Source: Strigamia acuminata
Lineage: Eukaryota; Arthropoda; Chilopoda; Geophilomorpha; Linotaeniidae
Reading direction: 5' to 3'
NCBI GenBank assembly: GCA_949358305.1
Contig: OX442321.1
Span: 3,061,605-3,125,604, forward strand
Length of the DNA: 64,000 bases
Part shown: in pieces, positions 32,867 to 43,261 of the stretch
Layout: every line of letters starts with the position of its first letter
Position numbering within the stretch: the stretch's first letter is position 1
Notes under the pieces: model-generated
Told to the model about the DNA's origin: nothing
The model's input: the letters and a program-made list of their open reading frames with translations, nothing else
The model's database searches: none
Translations under genes and position numbers: made by a program

Positions 32867-33880
32867 CTACTGAAAGGGCTGGTACGCAGGCCTTTGACCA
32901 CCACCGCGTGCGCGTCCGCGTTCGGTACGCCCTCCTTGACCACGCTGTTGGGTCCCAGACGGTCCTGCATTTGCATCCTGCATCTGCATCGGTTGACCAC
33001 GACCTGTCTGTTGCACCTGTTGCCTCTTGGGACAATCTCTTTTCAGGTGTCCCACTTCACCACAATACCAACAGGCATCGTAAGGTAAACCACCTCGCGG
33101 GCGCACAGGGGTGGACTGAGCAGTGCTCAGAAAAGGCCTTTGTGGCAACACCACACCCTTGGTATAAACATGGGCCATCGGGGGCTGAGAACTGTAAGCC
33201 ACTAAGCTAGCGGGAACCATGGGTAAAGCCATATCCCTTCCGTATCTGGTTCAAAACATGTGGTGGCTTGCATGTCCGCCACACCAGCTGCGGCTCCTTC
33301 GAATGCCAAAACCTTAAAGGAAGCAATGGAGATGGCTCCATTGCTTCCTTTAAGGTTTTGGGCTTTTGCAGGAGAATATACTGAGTTGCCGTGGCATTCC
33401 CCAGTCCCTCGATCAACTGGTCCATGACCGCAAAGTCCACCTGCTTTGAGTCTCCGTATTCTCCCTTCTCTGCAAAACCGCGGAGAACAGCAACATACGA
33501 TGCCACCGACTCTTTTGGCTGGCGTACTCGCTTGCGTAACCGGTTCCGGATAATAATGGGAGGTACCGCCGGACTAAAGTACACCTTTATCTTTCTGACT
33601 ATGTCCTCGTAAGTCAAATCCGAAATCGTTGTCGGGGCAGTCAACTTGTGTAGCAGGGCATGGGTATCTGCGCCCATCGAGGCCACCAAAAACATCTTCA
33701 AATTATCCTTATCCGAATAGAATTTGTGTAGCTTCGCCATGAACTCAAACCGTTCAACCTACAAACTCCAATCCGTTTCGGTTTTGCCTTGAAATGGGGG
33801 CACGTGCGCCACGTAAGCTGTCCCAGCTCCGCTTGTTGACGCCATTCCGGATAAACTTGTCTGCGACTCCTGGTTTATGC
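32867..33880 (-). pseudogene. Gag with CCHC zinc knuckle (broken)
   Basis: The stretch 33,740-33,207 encodes a gag core-like region (ADTHALLHKL, VRQPKESVASYVAVLRGFAE). An in-frame TAG near 33,757 cuts it from its probable N-terminus, around MASTSGAGTAY near 33,840. A second frame (33,232-32,867) holds the zinc knuckle CWYCGEVGHLKRDC and an Arg/Gly-rich tail. The frame change coincides with the inverted duplication at 33,306-33,362. Confidence 0.8.
33306..33362. repeat. Perfect inverted duplication inside gag
   Basis: The coding segment ccaaaaccttaaaggaagca and five more bases are followed, after about 5 bases, by their exact complement. This replaces coding sequence and breaks the frame. It looks like a template-switch event. 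Confidence 0.85.
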
Positions 33881-33960
33881 CAGCTACCAATTCTTCCGGG
33901 TCATCGTCACTATCCACCGGCACCGGGTGACTTGTCAGTCCTGACTCCGTGATTGCGATG

Positions 33961-34055
33961 AAATCCGGTCCAACAATCCAGATAAGTGCAACAATCCAGA
34001 TGGGTGCAACAATCCAGATAAGTGCAACAATCCAGATGGGTGCAACAATTCAGTG
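33961..34055 (-). repeat. 18-bp tandem repeat in the gag leader
   Basis: Five copies of caacaatccagatRRgtg, alternating ATAAGTG and ATGGGTG, so the working period is 36 bp. It lies between the 5' LTR and gag. Confidence 0.85.
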
Positions 34056-34575
34056 AGTGCTCTCACTTCCCAAACCTGCCCTGACCCCCTTCCCGTAGGT
34101 ACTTCTCCGTGGAGCTAAGCTGGGTTCAGCACTGGCCAGCCTCTCCTGGGAGGTGGCTTGATGTGTGCAGCTATTATCCCCTTACCGTACCCTAGTGGGA
34201 AAAGAAAACCCTAGCACTACCTAAGCTGAGAGCTAATAATGATATAGTGTTGCGGTGGCATTGTCAGGGGCATTCCTTGGGATCTTTGTTCCCTGGTGTC
34301 ATTGTTGCGGCCCTTTGTTGTTCAGATGATGGCTGGAGTCATTGTTGACCCCCTGGTGGCAGAATTGTAGATTAGGCTTAATAACCCTAGATAGGCCTAA
34401 CAAGGCCTAGTAGCTCTAGCAAGTCCCAAGTAGTACTAGTTAGGCCTAGCCAGGCCTAACTATCTGAAATGACAGAAAAAAGAAAACAGAACCAGAGCAA
34501 ACAAAAAATTTTAAATTTACAGTTCACCTCTCTTTAATCCAGGGTTCTGCTGTCCTGTTCAGGGTGCCACCTAAC

Positions 34576-34607
34576 GGTCCAGGGTTCGAGTCCCTGTTCG
34601 GGCGCCA
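34576..34607 (-). promoter_or_regulatory. Primer binding site, tRNA-Lys, with extended tRNA homology
   Basis: Read on the minus strand, TGGCGCCCGAACAGGGAC (34,607-34,590) is the classical tRNA-Lys(UUU) primer site. On the plus strand the match to the tRNA continues outward to GGTCCAGGGTTCGAGTCC, about 32 nt in all, covering the whole T arm. Confidence 0.85.
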
Positions 34608-34608
34608 C

Positions 34609-34849
34609 TTTTGCATCTTTGCCCTGGAGATGTAAAATAAAACACAGGAGACCAGTTGGGCCAAAACTTACTCCTCCACTCTTCTAAACAGAGTACGTAG
34701 ATTTATTTGTCAGTAACCTGACCAACTGTCACTAGAGGGAAAAAGATAGAAGCTACATGCTGCTTTGTACATTGTATTGTTGGCAATACAATGTACTATT
34801 TCAATGCAATAAAACCTGCATAATTTCCTTGTGGTGTTAATACACCACA
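34609..34849 (-). repeat. 5' LTR of the minus-strand Gypsy-type element
   Basis: It is 241 bp; it differs from the other LTR by gtacgtag in place of gtag near 34,695. Confidence 0.88.
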
Positions 34850-34854
34850 CTAGC

Positions 34855-35011
34855 TAAATTGATAACTAGATTGATAAGTAAATTGGTTGGTGATTTGACA
34901 CGAAAAGGAGATGAACCGTTAATGGCAGAAGATGGATGTCCAAGAACAGGACGTGGATTGTTAGGTACAGGACGTGGATGGCCAGGAACTGGAGGAGGAT
35001 TTCAACATTAA
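34855..35011 (+). pseudogene. Degenerate cluster gene, 3' part
   Basis: It continues the reading broken at 28,779. An amphipathic run (LITRLISKLVGDL) is followed by a Gly/Arg/Pro tail (RTGRGLLGTGRGWPGTGGGF) and TAA. The tail resembles the far C-terminal text of the minus-strand gene at 42 kb (about 42,100-42,000), showing a second family branch with a Gly-rich end instead of a WAP exon. Confidence 0.55.
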
Positions 35012-35605
35012 TTGTGGGGATATATTGTGACATCTTGGCCACAAAGAAGGACGTGCGGTAGGGAGAGAGAAGTGTGTGCTGTTATGGTCCCAAAGGCAAC
35101 CATGCCTGTTGCTACTCTGCTACTCTCACCATTCACCACTGTGACGCTCAGTGACATGGCTTGAAGGCTGTTGCAGCCTCCATGAGCGGCAACATGGATC
35201 GTACTGGGTAAGTATGGTAGAATGTCTGTTGGCACAAAATTCAATACGACATACACTTTGCGAAGAACAAGACATTTTTTCACAGCAAACACAGACAACA
35301 GTCAAGATCAAACCTAGTGCAATTATTATTTCTGAAGCAAATTAAGAATATTATAATTTTAAACTAGATCAATTGTAGCATTCATTTCACTCATGAATAA
35401 TTTATTAACAGGTATCAAAGTAACAGAACCACGATAATCTGGTTATTACTCAAATAACAATAAAAATATTTCCTTTCAGTTATTCTTAGTTTAGTCATGA
35501 GATATGATATTTTTCTCTTTCTTTAATAACAAATTTGATCAATTTTAATTACTCTTATTTCAGAAATGGATTGAGGATGCAAAGGATACAGAATAGTCAT
35601 TCAAA
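35012..35605. other. Shared upstream region of a Thr-rich gene
   Basis: 35,225-35,605 matches 26,880-27,252, 38,240-38,532 and 61,420-61,998. It contains on the minus strand (35,126-35,325) the CCEKMSCSSQ exon, which here loses its FCADIKRLLC part after FCAN. 35,012-35,220 is unassigned. Confidence 0.6.
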
Positions 35606-35609
35606 ATGA
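35577..35609 (+). promoter_or_regulatory. uORF overlapping the main start (ATGA)
   Basis: MQRIQNSHSK, 10 codons, stop overlaps the ATG at 35,606. The acceptor TTATTTCAG ends at 35,563. Confidence 0.75.
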
Positions 35610-36909
35610 AAGTTAATGTTTTAATCATTCTTGTTTGCTTGAATTTTCTTGTGGTCTTGCACATACCTGCAGCAAAAACAGCTTCTTGTGGAATAACACC
35701 AGAAAACTTGATAAAAATAGGTGAATTGATAGGTGATGTGCTAGGTGATTTGCTAGGGCGATGGTTAGGTGAAATGACAGAAACAGAAAATGGATTTCTA
35801 CGTAAATTGCTGTGTAACTTGGCTGCTTTAATAATTGAATTGATAGGAACAACAACAACAACTCCTACTACAACTACAACAACAACTACAACTCCCACTA
35901 CAACTACAACAACTCCTACTACAACAACTCCCACTACAACTACAACAACTCCCACTACAACTACAACAACTCCTACTACAACAACTCCTACTACAACAAC
36001 TCCTACTACAACAACTCCTACTACAACTACAACAACTCCTACTACAACAACTCCTACTACAACAACTCCCACTACAACTACAACAACTCCTACTACAACA
36101 ACTCCTACTACAACAACTCCTACTACAACAACTCCCACTACAACTACAACAACTCCTACTACAACAACTCCCACTACAACTACAACAACTCCCACTACAA
36201 CTACAACAACTCCTACTACAACAACTCCCACTACAACTACAACTACTCCTACTACAACAACTACTACTCCTACTACAACAACAACTACAACGACTCCTAC
36301 TACAACAACAACTACAACAACTCCCACTACAACTACAACAACAACAACTCCCACTACAACTACAGCAACAACAACTCCCACTACAACTACAACAACACCT
36401 ACTACAATTACAACAACTCCCACTACAACTACAACTACTCCTACTACAATTACAACAACTCCCACTACAACTACAACTACTCCTACTACAACTACAACAA
36501 CTCCAACTTCAACTACAACAACTCCCACTACAACTACAACGACTCCTACTACAACAACAACTACAACAACTCCTACTACAACAACAACTCCTACTACAAC
36601 AACAACTCCTACTACAACTACAACAAGTCCTACTACAACTACAACAACTCCCACTACAACTACAACAACAACTACAACTCCCACTACAACTATAACTACA
36701 ACAACTCCTAATTCGGGTGAGTTGGCAACTGCTACAACGTACAATTTCATTTACATAATTTGCACAATATATCTTTGACAGCTTGCCCAAACATTCCTCT
36801 GACAAAATGGTGTCTGCTCTGCACTACGACAAGTGACTGTGCCGGTGGTGCGATCTGCTGCCCAAATGGAAACAATGATGGTCGCTGGTGTTGTATGAGA
36901 TCACTTTAA
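35606..36909 (+). CDS. Chimeric secreted protein: amphipathic domain, long Thr-rich region, foreign WAP exon
   Basis: Exon 1 (35,606-36,716) encodes the usual signal peptide, the two-cysteine amphipathic domain (C28, C70; IGDVLGDLLGRWLGEM) and about 287 residues of Thr/Pro. The phase-1 donor G|GTGAGT joins exon 2 (36,782-36,909), giving 412 residues. Exon 2 is not the KPGSCP type of the sister genes. It matches the WAP exon of the NP-rich gene at 16,708 (TKWCLLC ... CCPNGNNDGRWCCM) and ends in TAA soon after, without the NP repeats. The intron is 65 bp and its second half matches the NP gene's intron. The join lies near 36,740 (gctacaacgtacaatttc). It is an exon-shuffled gene with both splice sites intact. 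Confidence 0.8.
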
Positions 36910-38240
36910 CAACACCACCACCAATTCCAAGTCCAAATCCAAACCCTGCACTAAACCCACCAGTAGAAGAACGATAAGAATAAGCCACAATGCAACCGAT
37001 TCCAATTTCTTGTACTAGTTACACCAAGCCAAGTTGTGAAGTTTGTTGCGTATTTGGACCATATGTGGTAAGTTTCTGATGAAGTAGGCAGACTTTAACT
37101 TTGTTAAAAGTGCCAACTTGGCAGCCATGTTTATTACATCAAGAGTAGAATCAAACTGTGGGTTGAGATTAGATAATGTCAAACCCATACATAATTACAC
37201 ACAAGGCAAGAACAAATCATAATAATAAGTAACATTAAGGAAATTTGTCCTTTAGGAACAATTATACTAAATTTAAAAAATAATGATATGATATACAAAA
37301 TACAATGCCTGGATATTTACAGTATTGTGTATACACACTTGACATGAAAACATGAGAAACAAATCTAAAAAACATATCTTTGGCATTATATAATTTATAA
37401 ATGCCAGTTTAAATAATCCAATAACAATAACATATATGCATATCACAACAATGGACAAATGGTTAGCAGTTTGACAATTGGTTGCTCTGCTAAATCATGA
37501 AAACATTTCTGTAGTTAATACATACTGTAGTTAATGAATCATTAACTACAGTTGTGTTGTGGATATATCATTAATAATGATATATCCACAACACAAGTAG
37601 AAAATCATTGTTAAACAAATAAAATTCCTCTTCAAGTTAATTGGTTACTGCATTCCAATAAACTCAAATAAAAGGTAAATTTGTTTCTCGTCTTTTTTTT
37701 TAATATATAAAATTTATAGTCTATCTCCTGTCCCATAATTTCTGGTTGGTAAAAATAAATCCTTTTGGACTCCAAAGCCGAGAAATAAACTATGAATTTT
37801 CTCTAAATACAAAATGAAGTTTGCGACAGGTACTTTTCCCTTACATTTAAGACATTTTTTACAATATATTTAGTGTAAGGTTAAAGTTTTATAGTTTAAT
37901 GTTATAGTTATAAAATCAGACTTAACCGAACACATGTCACGTGATTACCAAAACTAGTATTATCTTGTTACTGTAGCATCAAAAGAAAGAATTCCTGTTT
38001 TTAAATGCTTCAACTTTATTATTGTAAATTTTAATAAAATAAAAGCAAAAACAATTAGATGAACTATAACATGTGCTCTGCGGAATGAAGTGGAGAATTC
38101 AAAATGGCAGCAAAAGAGGTTATTGCTAATCCAAATTTTTAGTCAGTGACGCAAACAGTAGAAAACTACCAGATTGGCTATGCTATTTTCAGAAATAGTG
38201 TAAGCTCCAGTAAAGTTATGTAAAGTTATTAGCTTTCCAC
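36910..38240. other. Intergenic, NP-gene 3' flank split by extra sequence
   Basis: 36,910-37,040 and 37,565-37,900 match the 3' flank of the 16.6-kb gene. About 525 bp between them is absent there. The junction at 37,552-37,594 is a perfect palindrome (tgtgttgtggatatatcatt with its complement), of which the 16.6-kb copy has only one half. There is no gene. Confidence 0.6.
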
Positions 38241-38503
38241 TATACACATTTTTTCACAGCAAATAAAAAATATTATAATTTTAAACTAAATCAATTGTAG
38301 CATTCATTTCACTCATGAATAATTTATTAACAGGTATCAAAGTAACAGAACCACGAATAATCTGGTTATTACTCAAATAACAATAAAAATATTTTCTTTC
38401 AGTTATTCTTAGTTTAGTCATGAGATATGATATTATTTTATTCTTTCTTGTAACAACATATTTGATCAATTTTAATTACTCTTATTGCAGAAATGGATTG
38501 AGG

Positions 38504-38536
38504 ATGCAAAGTGCACAGAACAGTCATTCAAAATGA
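38504..38536 (+). promoter_or_regulatory. uORF overlapping the main start (ATGA)
   Basis: MQSAQNSHSK, stop overlaps ATG 38,533; acceptor TTATTGCAG ends at 38,490. Confidence 0.75.
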
Positions 38537-39237
38537 AAGTTAATGTTTTAATCATTCTTATTTGTTTGAATTTTCTTGTGGTCTTGCACATACCTGCAGC
38601 AACAACAGCTTCTTGTGGAATAACACCAGAAAACTTGATAAAAATAGGTGGCTTGATAGGTGATTTGCTAGGTGATTTGCTAGGTCGATGGTTAAATGAA
38701 ATGACAGAAACAGAAAATGGATTTCTACGTCAATTGCTGTGTAACTTGGCTGCTCTAATAATTGAATGGATAGGAACAACAACAACAACTCCCACAACAA
38801 CTACAACAACAACTCCCACTACAACTACAACAACAACAACTACCACTATAACTGCTCCCACTACAACTACAACAACAACTACAGCAAATCCTCAACCGGG
38901 TGAGTTGGCAATTGCTAAAAGCTGTGAATTTGGGTCGTTCTAATTGATTTAAGTACCCTGGGCTAACAACATCAGTTGACCGTTGCGATATACCGCATGC
39001 ATTGTGGTTTTTTACGGAAAACGCACTCATTACTAATTTTGTAATAATTTAAAAGTGATTAATTTAATTTTGTATTATTCTCTAGTTACAAAACCAGGTT
39101 CTTGTCCTACAATAGCCTGGGGTGCTCCAGGATGTTCGTGTGCTCAGGATTCTGACTGTCCTGGCGCCCAAAGATGTTGTCGTGCAACTTCCGGTAATAC
39201 TGGACATTTGTGCTGTTTTGGTGTATTAGTAATATAA
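38533..39237 (+). CDS. Secreted amphipathic-domain / Thr-rich / WAP-like protein (2 exons)
   Basis: Exon 1 (38,533-38,899) and exon 2 (39,086-39,237) join in phase 1 to 172 residues. The architecture is that of the 27,253 gene with a much shorter Thr-rich region of about 40 residues. C28 and C70 bracket IGDLLGDLLGRWLNEM, and the WAP exon reads VTKPGSCPTIAWG to HLCCFG. It belongs to duplication block Y, and its closest relative by flank is the gene at 61,999. Thr-tract length varies about sevenfold among sister genes, typical of repeat slippage in mucin-like regions. Confidence 0.82.
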
Positions 39238-39271
39238 TGGCTAAAAATGTACAATCATCTCATGTATCATT

Positions 39272-39760
39272 TACCATGTTTACATGTACTCCGTTTTCCG
39301 GATAATCGTGTGCGTTTACACGTCCCTAGTTTTCTGGTAACCATAACGACATATGTGAATTACCCATAATGCACTTTGATTATCTGGAACAACAAAATGG
39401 TTGTCGATCTATTTCAGCCCCTAAACAAATCAAATTCTGATCCCGGAAATCGTGCTTTTAGCTCATTTCACATCGTTTTCGGTACTAAGTGTCGTTGGTA
39501 TGTCAGTCTAACGTATCGTTACTACGACGATTCGACAATATTCCGATCGAATTTTTTAATTATCGCATGCACTGGTGGTTACTTGCAGTTTTCAATGCGC
39601 AAAACGCTCAAAATTTACGTCGTACAACTGGAATTTAGTTTTCCGAATAAGTCTGTATTTCTGAAAAATTGGTTTGTTTACATGACCATTTTTCCAGAAA
39701 AGTAATATTTAAATTTTTAGTTTTCTAGATAACCGAGTACGCGTAAACATGGTAATTGAA
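39272..39760. mobile_element. TIR element downstream of the WAP gene
   Basis: The left end ttaccatgtttacatgtact and the right end gagtacgcgtaaacatggtaa are inverted. A relative with different interior occupies the same position at 62,726-63,285, and a right-end scrap is at 13,680-13,770. No transposase is visible. Confidence 0.6.
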
Positions 39761-40145
39761 TTCTCAAGCTAATAAAGTAAATTACTCAAGTTACGTGCAC
39801 TTTATTTTTCTATTTATGGCTAATCAAAATTTTACTATTATGTTCGAATTATTGTTTTGAACAATCAATCACCATAAATAAATTTAAAAAAAATATATAA
39901 TAAAAAAACCAAAATTTATACATAAACATGTCAAACAGGCGTGCAAACAGAAACATTAATCACTGTTTTATTTAATAACAAAAGTACAAAAACACTTGTT
40001 TACGCCTCAAAGAGAAATATTTGTAAACACACAAAACGGCGTAAAAGAAAATCCTCAATCTGACATTTCGTACTGTCAAAAATAAATCAAATAAGTTATT
40101 ATATAAAGAACTTTCACTTCCTACAAAGAGCGTCATTGTTCCCAA
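39761..40145. other. 3' flank shared with 63,286-63,690
   Basis: Contains the minus-strand AATAAA (plus-strand TTTATT near 39,968) for the exon at 40,146. It is part of duplication block Y. Confidence 0.55.
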
Positions 40146-40333
40146 TCACTCGGATCCTAGATCCAGATCATCTAAATCCATGACGTCATCCTTGTATTCA
40201 CTCAAACCGACCAAAACTCGCGTGATGCTTTTCAGCTCGTGGCATGATTTCATCAATGAATTTTCTTTCAGATTTAATTCACCGATCGGAGCTTTCGTCA
40301 ACTGTGAATTGTTGAGTCGAGTAACGTCAACAT
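40146..40333 (-). CDS. Last exon of an unidentified acidic-tailed protein
   Basis: Minus strand: a TTTTTTTGTTGAAAG acceptor, then about 62 codons ending in TGA at 40,146, with the C-terminus YKDDVMDLDDLDLGSE. The copy at 63,692 differs by two indels, each exactly 3 bp, and mostly silent or mild changes, which is the mark of a constrained reading frame. A poly(A) signal lies about 180 bp downstream. Upstream exons, at higher coordinates, are not recognisable; the minisatellite lies on that side. The acidic tail resembles those of many nuclear or scaffold proteins but does not identify it. No link to the secreted cluster is implied. Confidence 0.55.
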
Positions 40334-40750
40334 CTTTCAACAAAAAAATAAAATATAAAAAATCGCCTTAATCGCTGCTGCCACCTGCATGCAGTTTAGG
40401 GCCAAAGCCATTGCAACGGACAGTCAAGCCCTGTTATAACAAATTGCAAGGGACCCAAAAAAATTTTTTACCACAGATTTTAAAGGTTTTTGCACCAAAA
40501 GAAAGAGGACTTTCTCCTTAACAAACCCTGAAAACCATAAGTGTCAGCAACCATTTGAATATAGCGCAAAAAAGACTTGTATTAAATTTCCGAATCTGGT
40601 GCCACAGATTCCAACTGGAATATCTCAACAACGTGGGCAACGCTGCAGCCCTCTTAGTTTTCGAGCGGCGACCGTTTCAACATGGCGCAACTGAAATTGC
40701 AAAGTCCCAAATGTCATGCCTCAACTTCAAACTGGAATATCTCAACAACC
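40334..40750. other. Intergenic lead-in to the minisatellite
   Basis: The phrase aactggaatatctcaacaac occurs twice (about 40,614 and 40,731), so the array may have begun inside a short direct repeat. There is no gene I can support. Confidence 0.5.
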
Positions 40751-41810
40751 TGGGGAGCCCGCTGGGGAGCCCGCTGGGGAGCCCGCTGGGGAGCCCGCTG
40801 GGGAGCCCGCTGGGGAGCCCGCTGGGGAGCCCGCTGGGGAGCCCGCTGGGGAGCCCGCTGGGGAGCCCGCTGGGGAGCCCGCTGGGGAGCCCGCTGGGGA
40901 GCCCGCTGGGGAGCCCGCTGGGGAGCCCGCTGGGGAGCCCGCTGGGGAGCCCGCTGGGGAGCCCGCTGGGGAGCCCGCTGGGGAGCCCGCTGGGGAGCCC
41001 GCTGGGGAGCCCGCTGGGGAGCCCGCTGGGGAGCCCGCTGGGGAGCCCGCTGGGGAGCCCGCTGGGGAGCCCGCTGGGGAGCCCGCTGGGGAGCCCGCTG
41101 GGGAGCCCGCTGGGGAGCCCGCTGGGGAGCCCGCTGGGGAGCCCGCTGGGAGCCCGCTGGGGAGCCCGCTGGGGAGCCCGCTGGGGAGCCCGCTGGGGAG
41201 CCCGCTGGGGAGCCCGCTGGGGAGCCCGCTGGGGAGCCCGCTGGGGAGCCCGCTGGGGAGCCCGCTGGGGAGCCCGCTGGGGAGCCCGCTGGGGAGCCCG
41301 CTGGGGAGCCCGCTGGGGAGCCCGCTGGGGAGCCCGCTGGGGAGCCCGCTGGGGAGCCCGCTGGGGAGCCCGCTGGGGAGCCCGCTGGGGAGCCCGCTGG
41401 GGAGCCCGCTGGGGAGCCCGCTGGGGAGCCCGCTGGGGAGCCCGCTGGGGAGCCCGCTGGGGAGCCCGCTGGGGAGCCCGCTGGGGAGCCCGCTGGGGAG
41501 CCCGCTGGGGAGCCCGCTGGGGAGCCCGCTGGGAGCCCGCTGGGGAGCCCGCTGGGGAGCCCGCTGGGGAGCCCGCTGGGGAGCCCGCTGGGGAGCCCGC
41601 TGGGGAGCCCGCTGGGGAGCCCGCTGGGGAGCCCGCTGGGGAGCCCGCTGGGGAGCCCGCTGGGGAGCCCGCTGGGGAGCCCGCTGGGGAGCCCGCTGGG
41701 GAGCCCGCTGGGGAGCCCGCTGGGGAGCCCGCTGGGGAGCCCGCTGGGGAGCCCGCTGGGGAGCCCGCTGGGGAGCCCGCTGGGGAGCCCGCTGGGGAGC
41801 CCGCTGGGAG
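40751..41810. repeat. GC-rich 12-bp minisatellite, about 88 units
   Basis: Unit TGGGGAGCCCGC, almost invariant. One G is missing from units near 41,150 and 41,530 and again at the end. Because 12 is a multiple of 3, all frames are open for long runs (GEPA, SPLG, ARWG and so on), but the single-base losses switch the frame. These long frames are artefacts of the repeat, not genes. Confidence 0.97.
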
Positions 41811-42111
41811 GGGGCATGTCATCTAGCGCGAAAATATAATCCGCGAATCAATTTTGCGCGACGAAAGAATACAGCAAATTGTAGTACTAGTTTATTGGGG
41901 TTTCATTAACACGTAAAAAGATCTAAATAGTCAAGCATACATTTAATTATTTACACAGTGACTGTGCACCGGAACGGGCGGTTTTCCTACCCAACTTTGA
42001 CGGCAATTGAGAACTCCCTCATCCCTCTCCTGTTCGTGACCATCCACCTCCTCTTACCGGCCATCCAACTTCTCTTTCTGGCGATTCCCCTCCTGTTTTT
42101 AACCATCCACC
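41811..42111 (-). other. Probable degenerate 3' end of the minus-strand cluster gene
   Basis: On the minus strand about 42,100-41,990 reads in one frame as Trp/Gly/Arg-rich text (GGWLKTGGESP, GWPVRGGGW), resembling the tail at 34,930-35,005. It follows a stop, so it is either untranslated or decayed. Confidence 0.35.
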
Positions 42112-43015
42112 TCATATTCCCACCCATCGCTGTTCATATCCTCTTTGTAACAAATCATACACCAAAGGACCTATCACCAATTCTACAAAATCCTTTATCA
42201 CCTTTTTTATAGCTGAGCCTCCGACAGAAATTATCGCATCTCCTCCTGGCACTAAGTTTCTTATAAAAAAAAACTTATCACATGAAAATTAAAATTAACA
42301 AACGAATCAACTAGCTTATCTTTTATTTTTTCTATAAATTCGTCTAGTGTTAATGTTGAAAGAGTTGTTGTTATTTCCAGCCATTTAACTATTTTAGCAA
42401 CCGATCGACACACCCATTTACCTATCAATTCACTTTCTGCCAATGTAACTGCCAATTGACCTAGCCATTTACTTAGCAATTTAGCTAGCCATTTACCTAG
42501 AATTGGAGCTATAAATATATCTAACAATTTATATAAAATTGTACCTATAAATGGAGTTATCAGAAAAGCAAATGGGATAGTACCTAACGCTAGATTTATC
42601 ACTTCAACTAGCAATTTAAATAGCAATTTACCTAGCGCTTTACCTATCAATTCACCTAGTAATTCACCTATTCTTTTAAATTCGTCTGTATTTATTGTAC
42701 AAGGAGTTGCTGTTGTTGTTGTTGTTACATCTGCTGTTGTTGTTGTTGTTACATCTGTTGTTGTTGCAGTAGTTGTTGCAGTTGTTGTTGTTGCAGTAGT
42801 TGTTGTTGTAGGAGTAGTAGTTGTAGGAGTAGTAGTTGTTGTAGGAGTAGTAGTTGTTGTAGGAGTAGTAGTTGTTGTAGGAGTAGTAGTTGTTGTAGGA
42901 GTAGTAGTTGTTGTAGGAGTAGTAGTTGTTGTAGGAGTAGTAGTTGTTGTAGGAGTAGTAGTTGTTGTAGGAGTAGTAGTTGTTGTAGGAGTAGTAGTTG
43001 TTGTAGGAGTAGTAG
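42112..43015 (-). pseudogene. Cluster gene, 3' half (interrupted), long amphipathic domain
   Basis: From 43,015 leftward the frame is open: Thr/Pro and Thr/Ala repeats, then PCTINTDEFKRIGELLGELI, homologous to the CGITPENL domain, expanded to about 150 residues by further Gly-Leu amphipathic segments (LGKWLAKLLSKWLGQL). It stops at 42,261. In the +1 frame across a nine-T run (about 42,265-42,275) coding-like text continues to TGA at 42,112 (VIKDFVELVIGPLVYDLLQR). The 5' half lies 13 kb away at 56,266-56,444 because of the nested insertions. No WAP exon was found on its 3' side. Confidence 0.65.
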
Positions 43016-43018
43016 TTT

Positions 43019-43050
<32 letters not shown>

Positions 43051-43261
43051 AGCACTCCCATGGAGTAAATTACAAGGTGAAAACGAATTAAATGCAATTA
43101 AACATTAATTTGAGTTGATGAAAGAAGTGGGGGGTTCCTACCACGAAAGGGGCGGACACCGATGCTACGAGGCCAGAGGGCCGGGGAGAGAAGCGGGGTG
43201 ATGTCGTCTGCGGCAATGCGCAAGAAAAAGGACTTGCTAATAGTTTTATCTTCCTTCATCC
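43016..43261 (-). mobile_element. ORF1-type LINE element, 3' part with (ATTT)n tail
   Basis: Minus strand: the end of an ORF (motif SKSFFLRIAADD, then WPRSIGVRPFRGRNPP) stops at 43,098, followed by only about 50 bp and an (AAAT)n tail (43,050-43,016). The domain wording is typical of the C-terminal part of LINE ORF1 proteins. The upstream part is at 55,076-56,265. Confidence 0.7.

Larger units (their letters stand above)
28780..34849 (-). mobile_element. Decayed Ty3/Gypsy-type element, tRNA-Lys primed
   Basis: LTRs of 237 and 241 bp (28,780-29,016 and 34,609-34,849) differ essentially by a 4-bp gain, and the element is flanked by a 5-bp ctagc duplication (28,775-28,779 and 34,850-34,854). 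The primer site is at the right, so the element reads on the minus strand. A purine tract (AAGAGAGAGGGGGAGCAC complement, 29,017-29,036) abuts the left LTR. Gag with CCHC finger, protease, RT, RNase H and integrase are present in that order but carry stops and frameshifts. The near-identical LTRs against a broken coding region suggest that it was mobilised in trans, or that the lesions are recent. Confidence 0.9.

Noticed and set aside
29314-33612. Several plus-strand ORFs of 60-118 codons across the minus-strand Gypsy-type element
   Set aside because: Shadows of gag-pol; the domain motifs are all on the minus strand.
34576-34607. A tRNA-Lys gene
   Set aside because: Only the 3' T arm and acceptor with CCA are present, at the LTR border; it is a primer site copied from the tRNA.
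40555-41909. Five overlapping frames of 367-423 codons over the minisatellite
   Set aside because: A 12-bp stop-free unit keeps every frame open; frame switches at single-base unit variants show no coding constraint.
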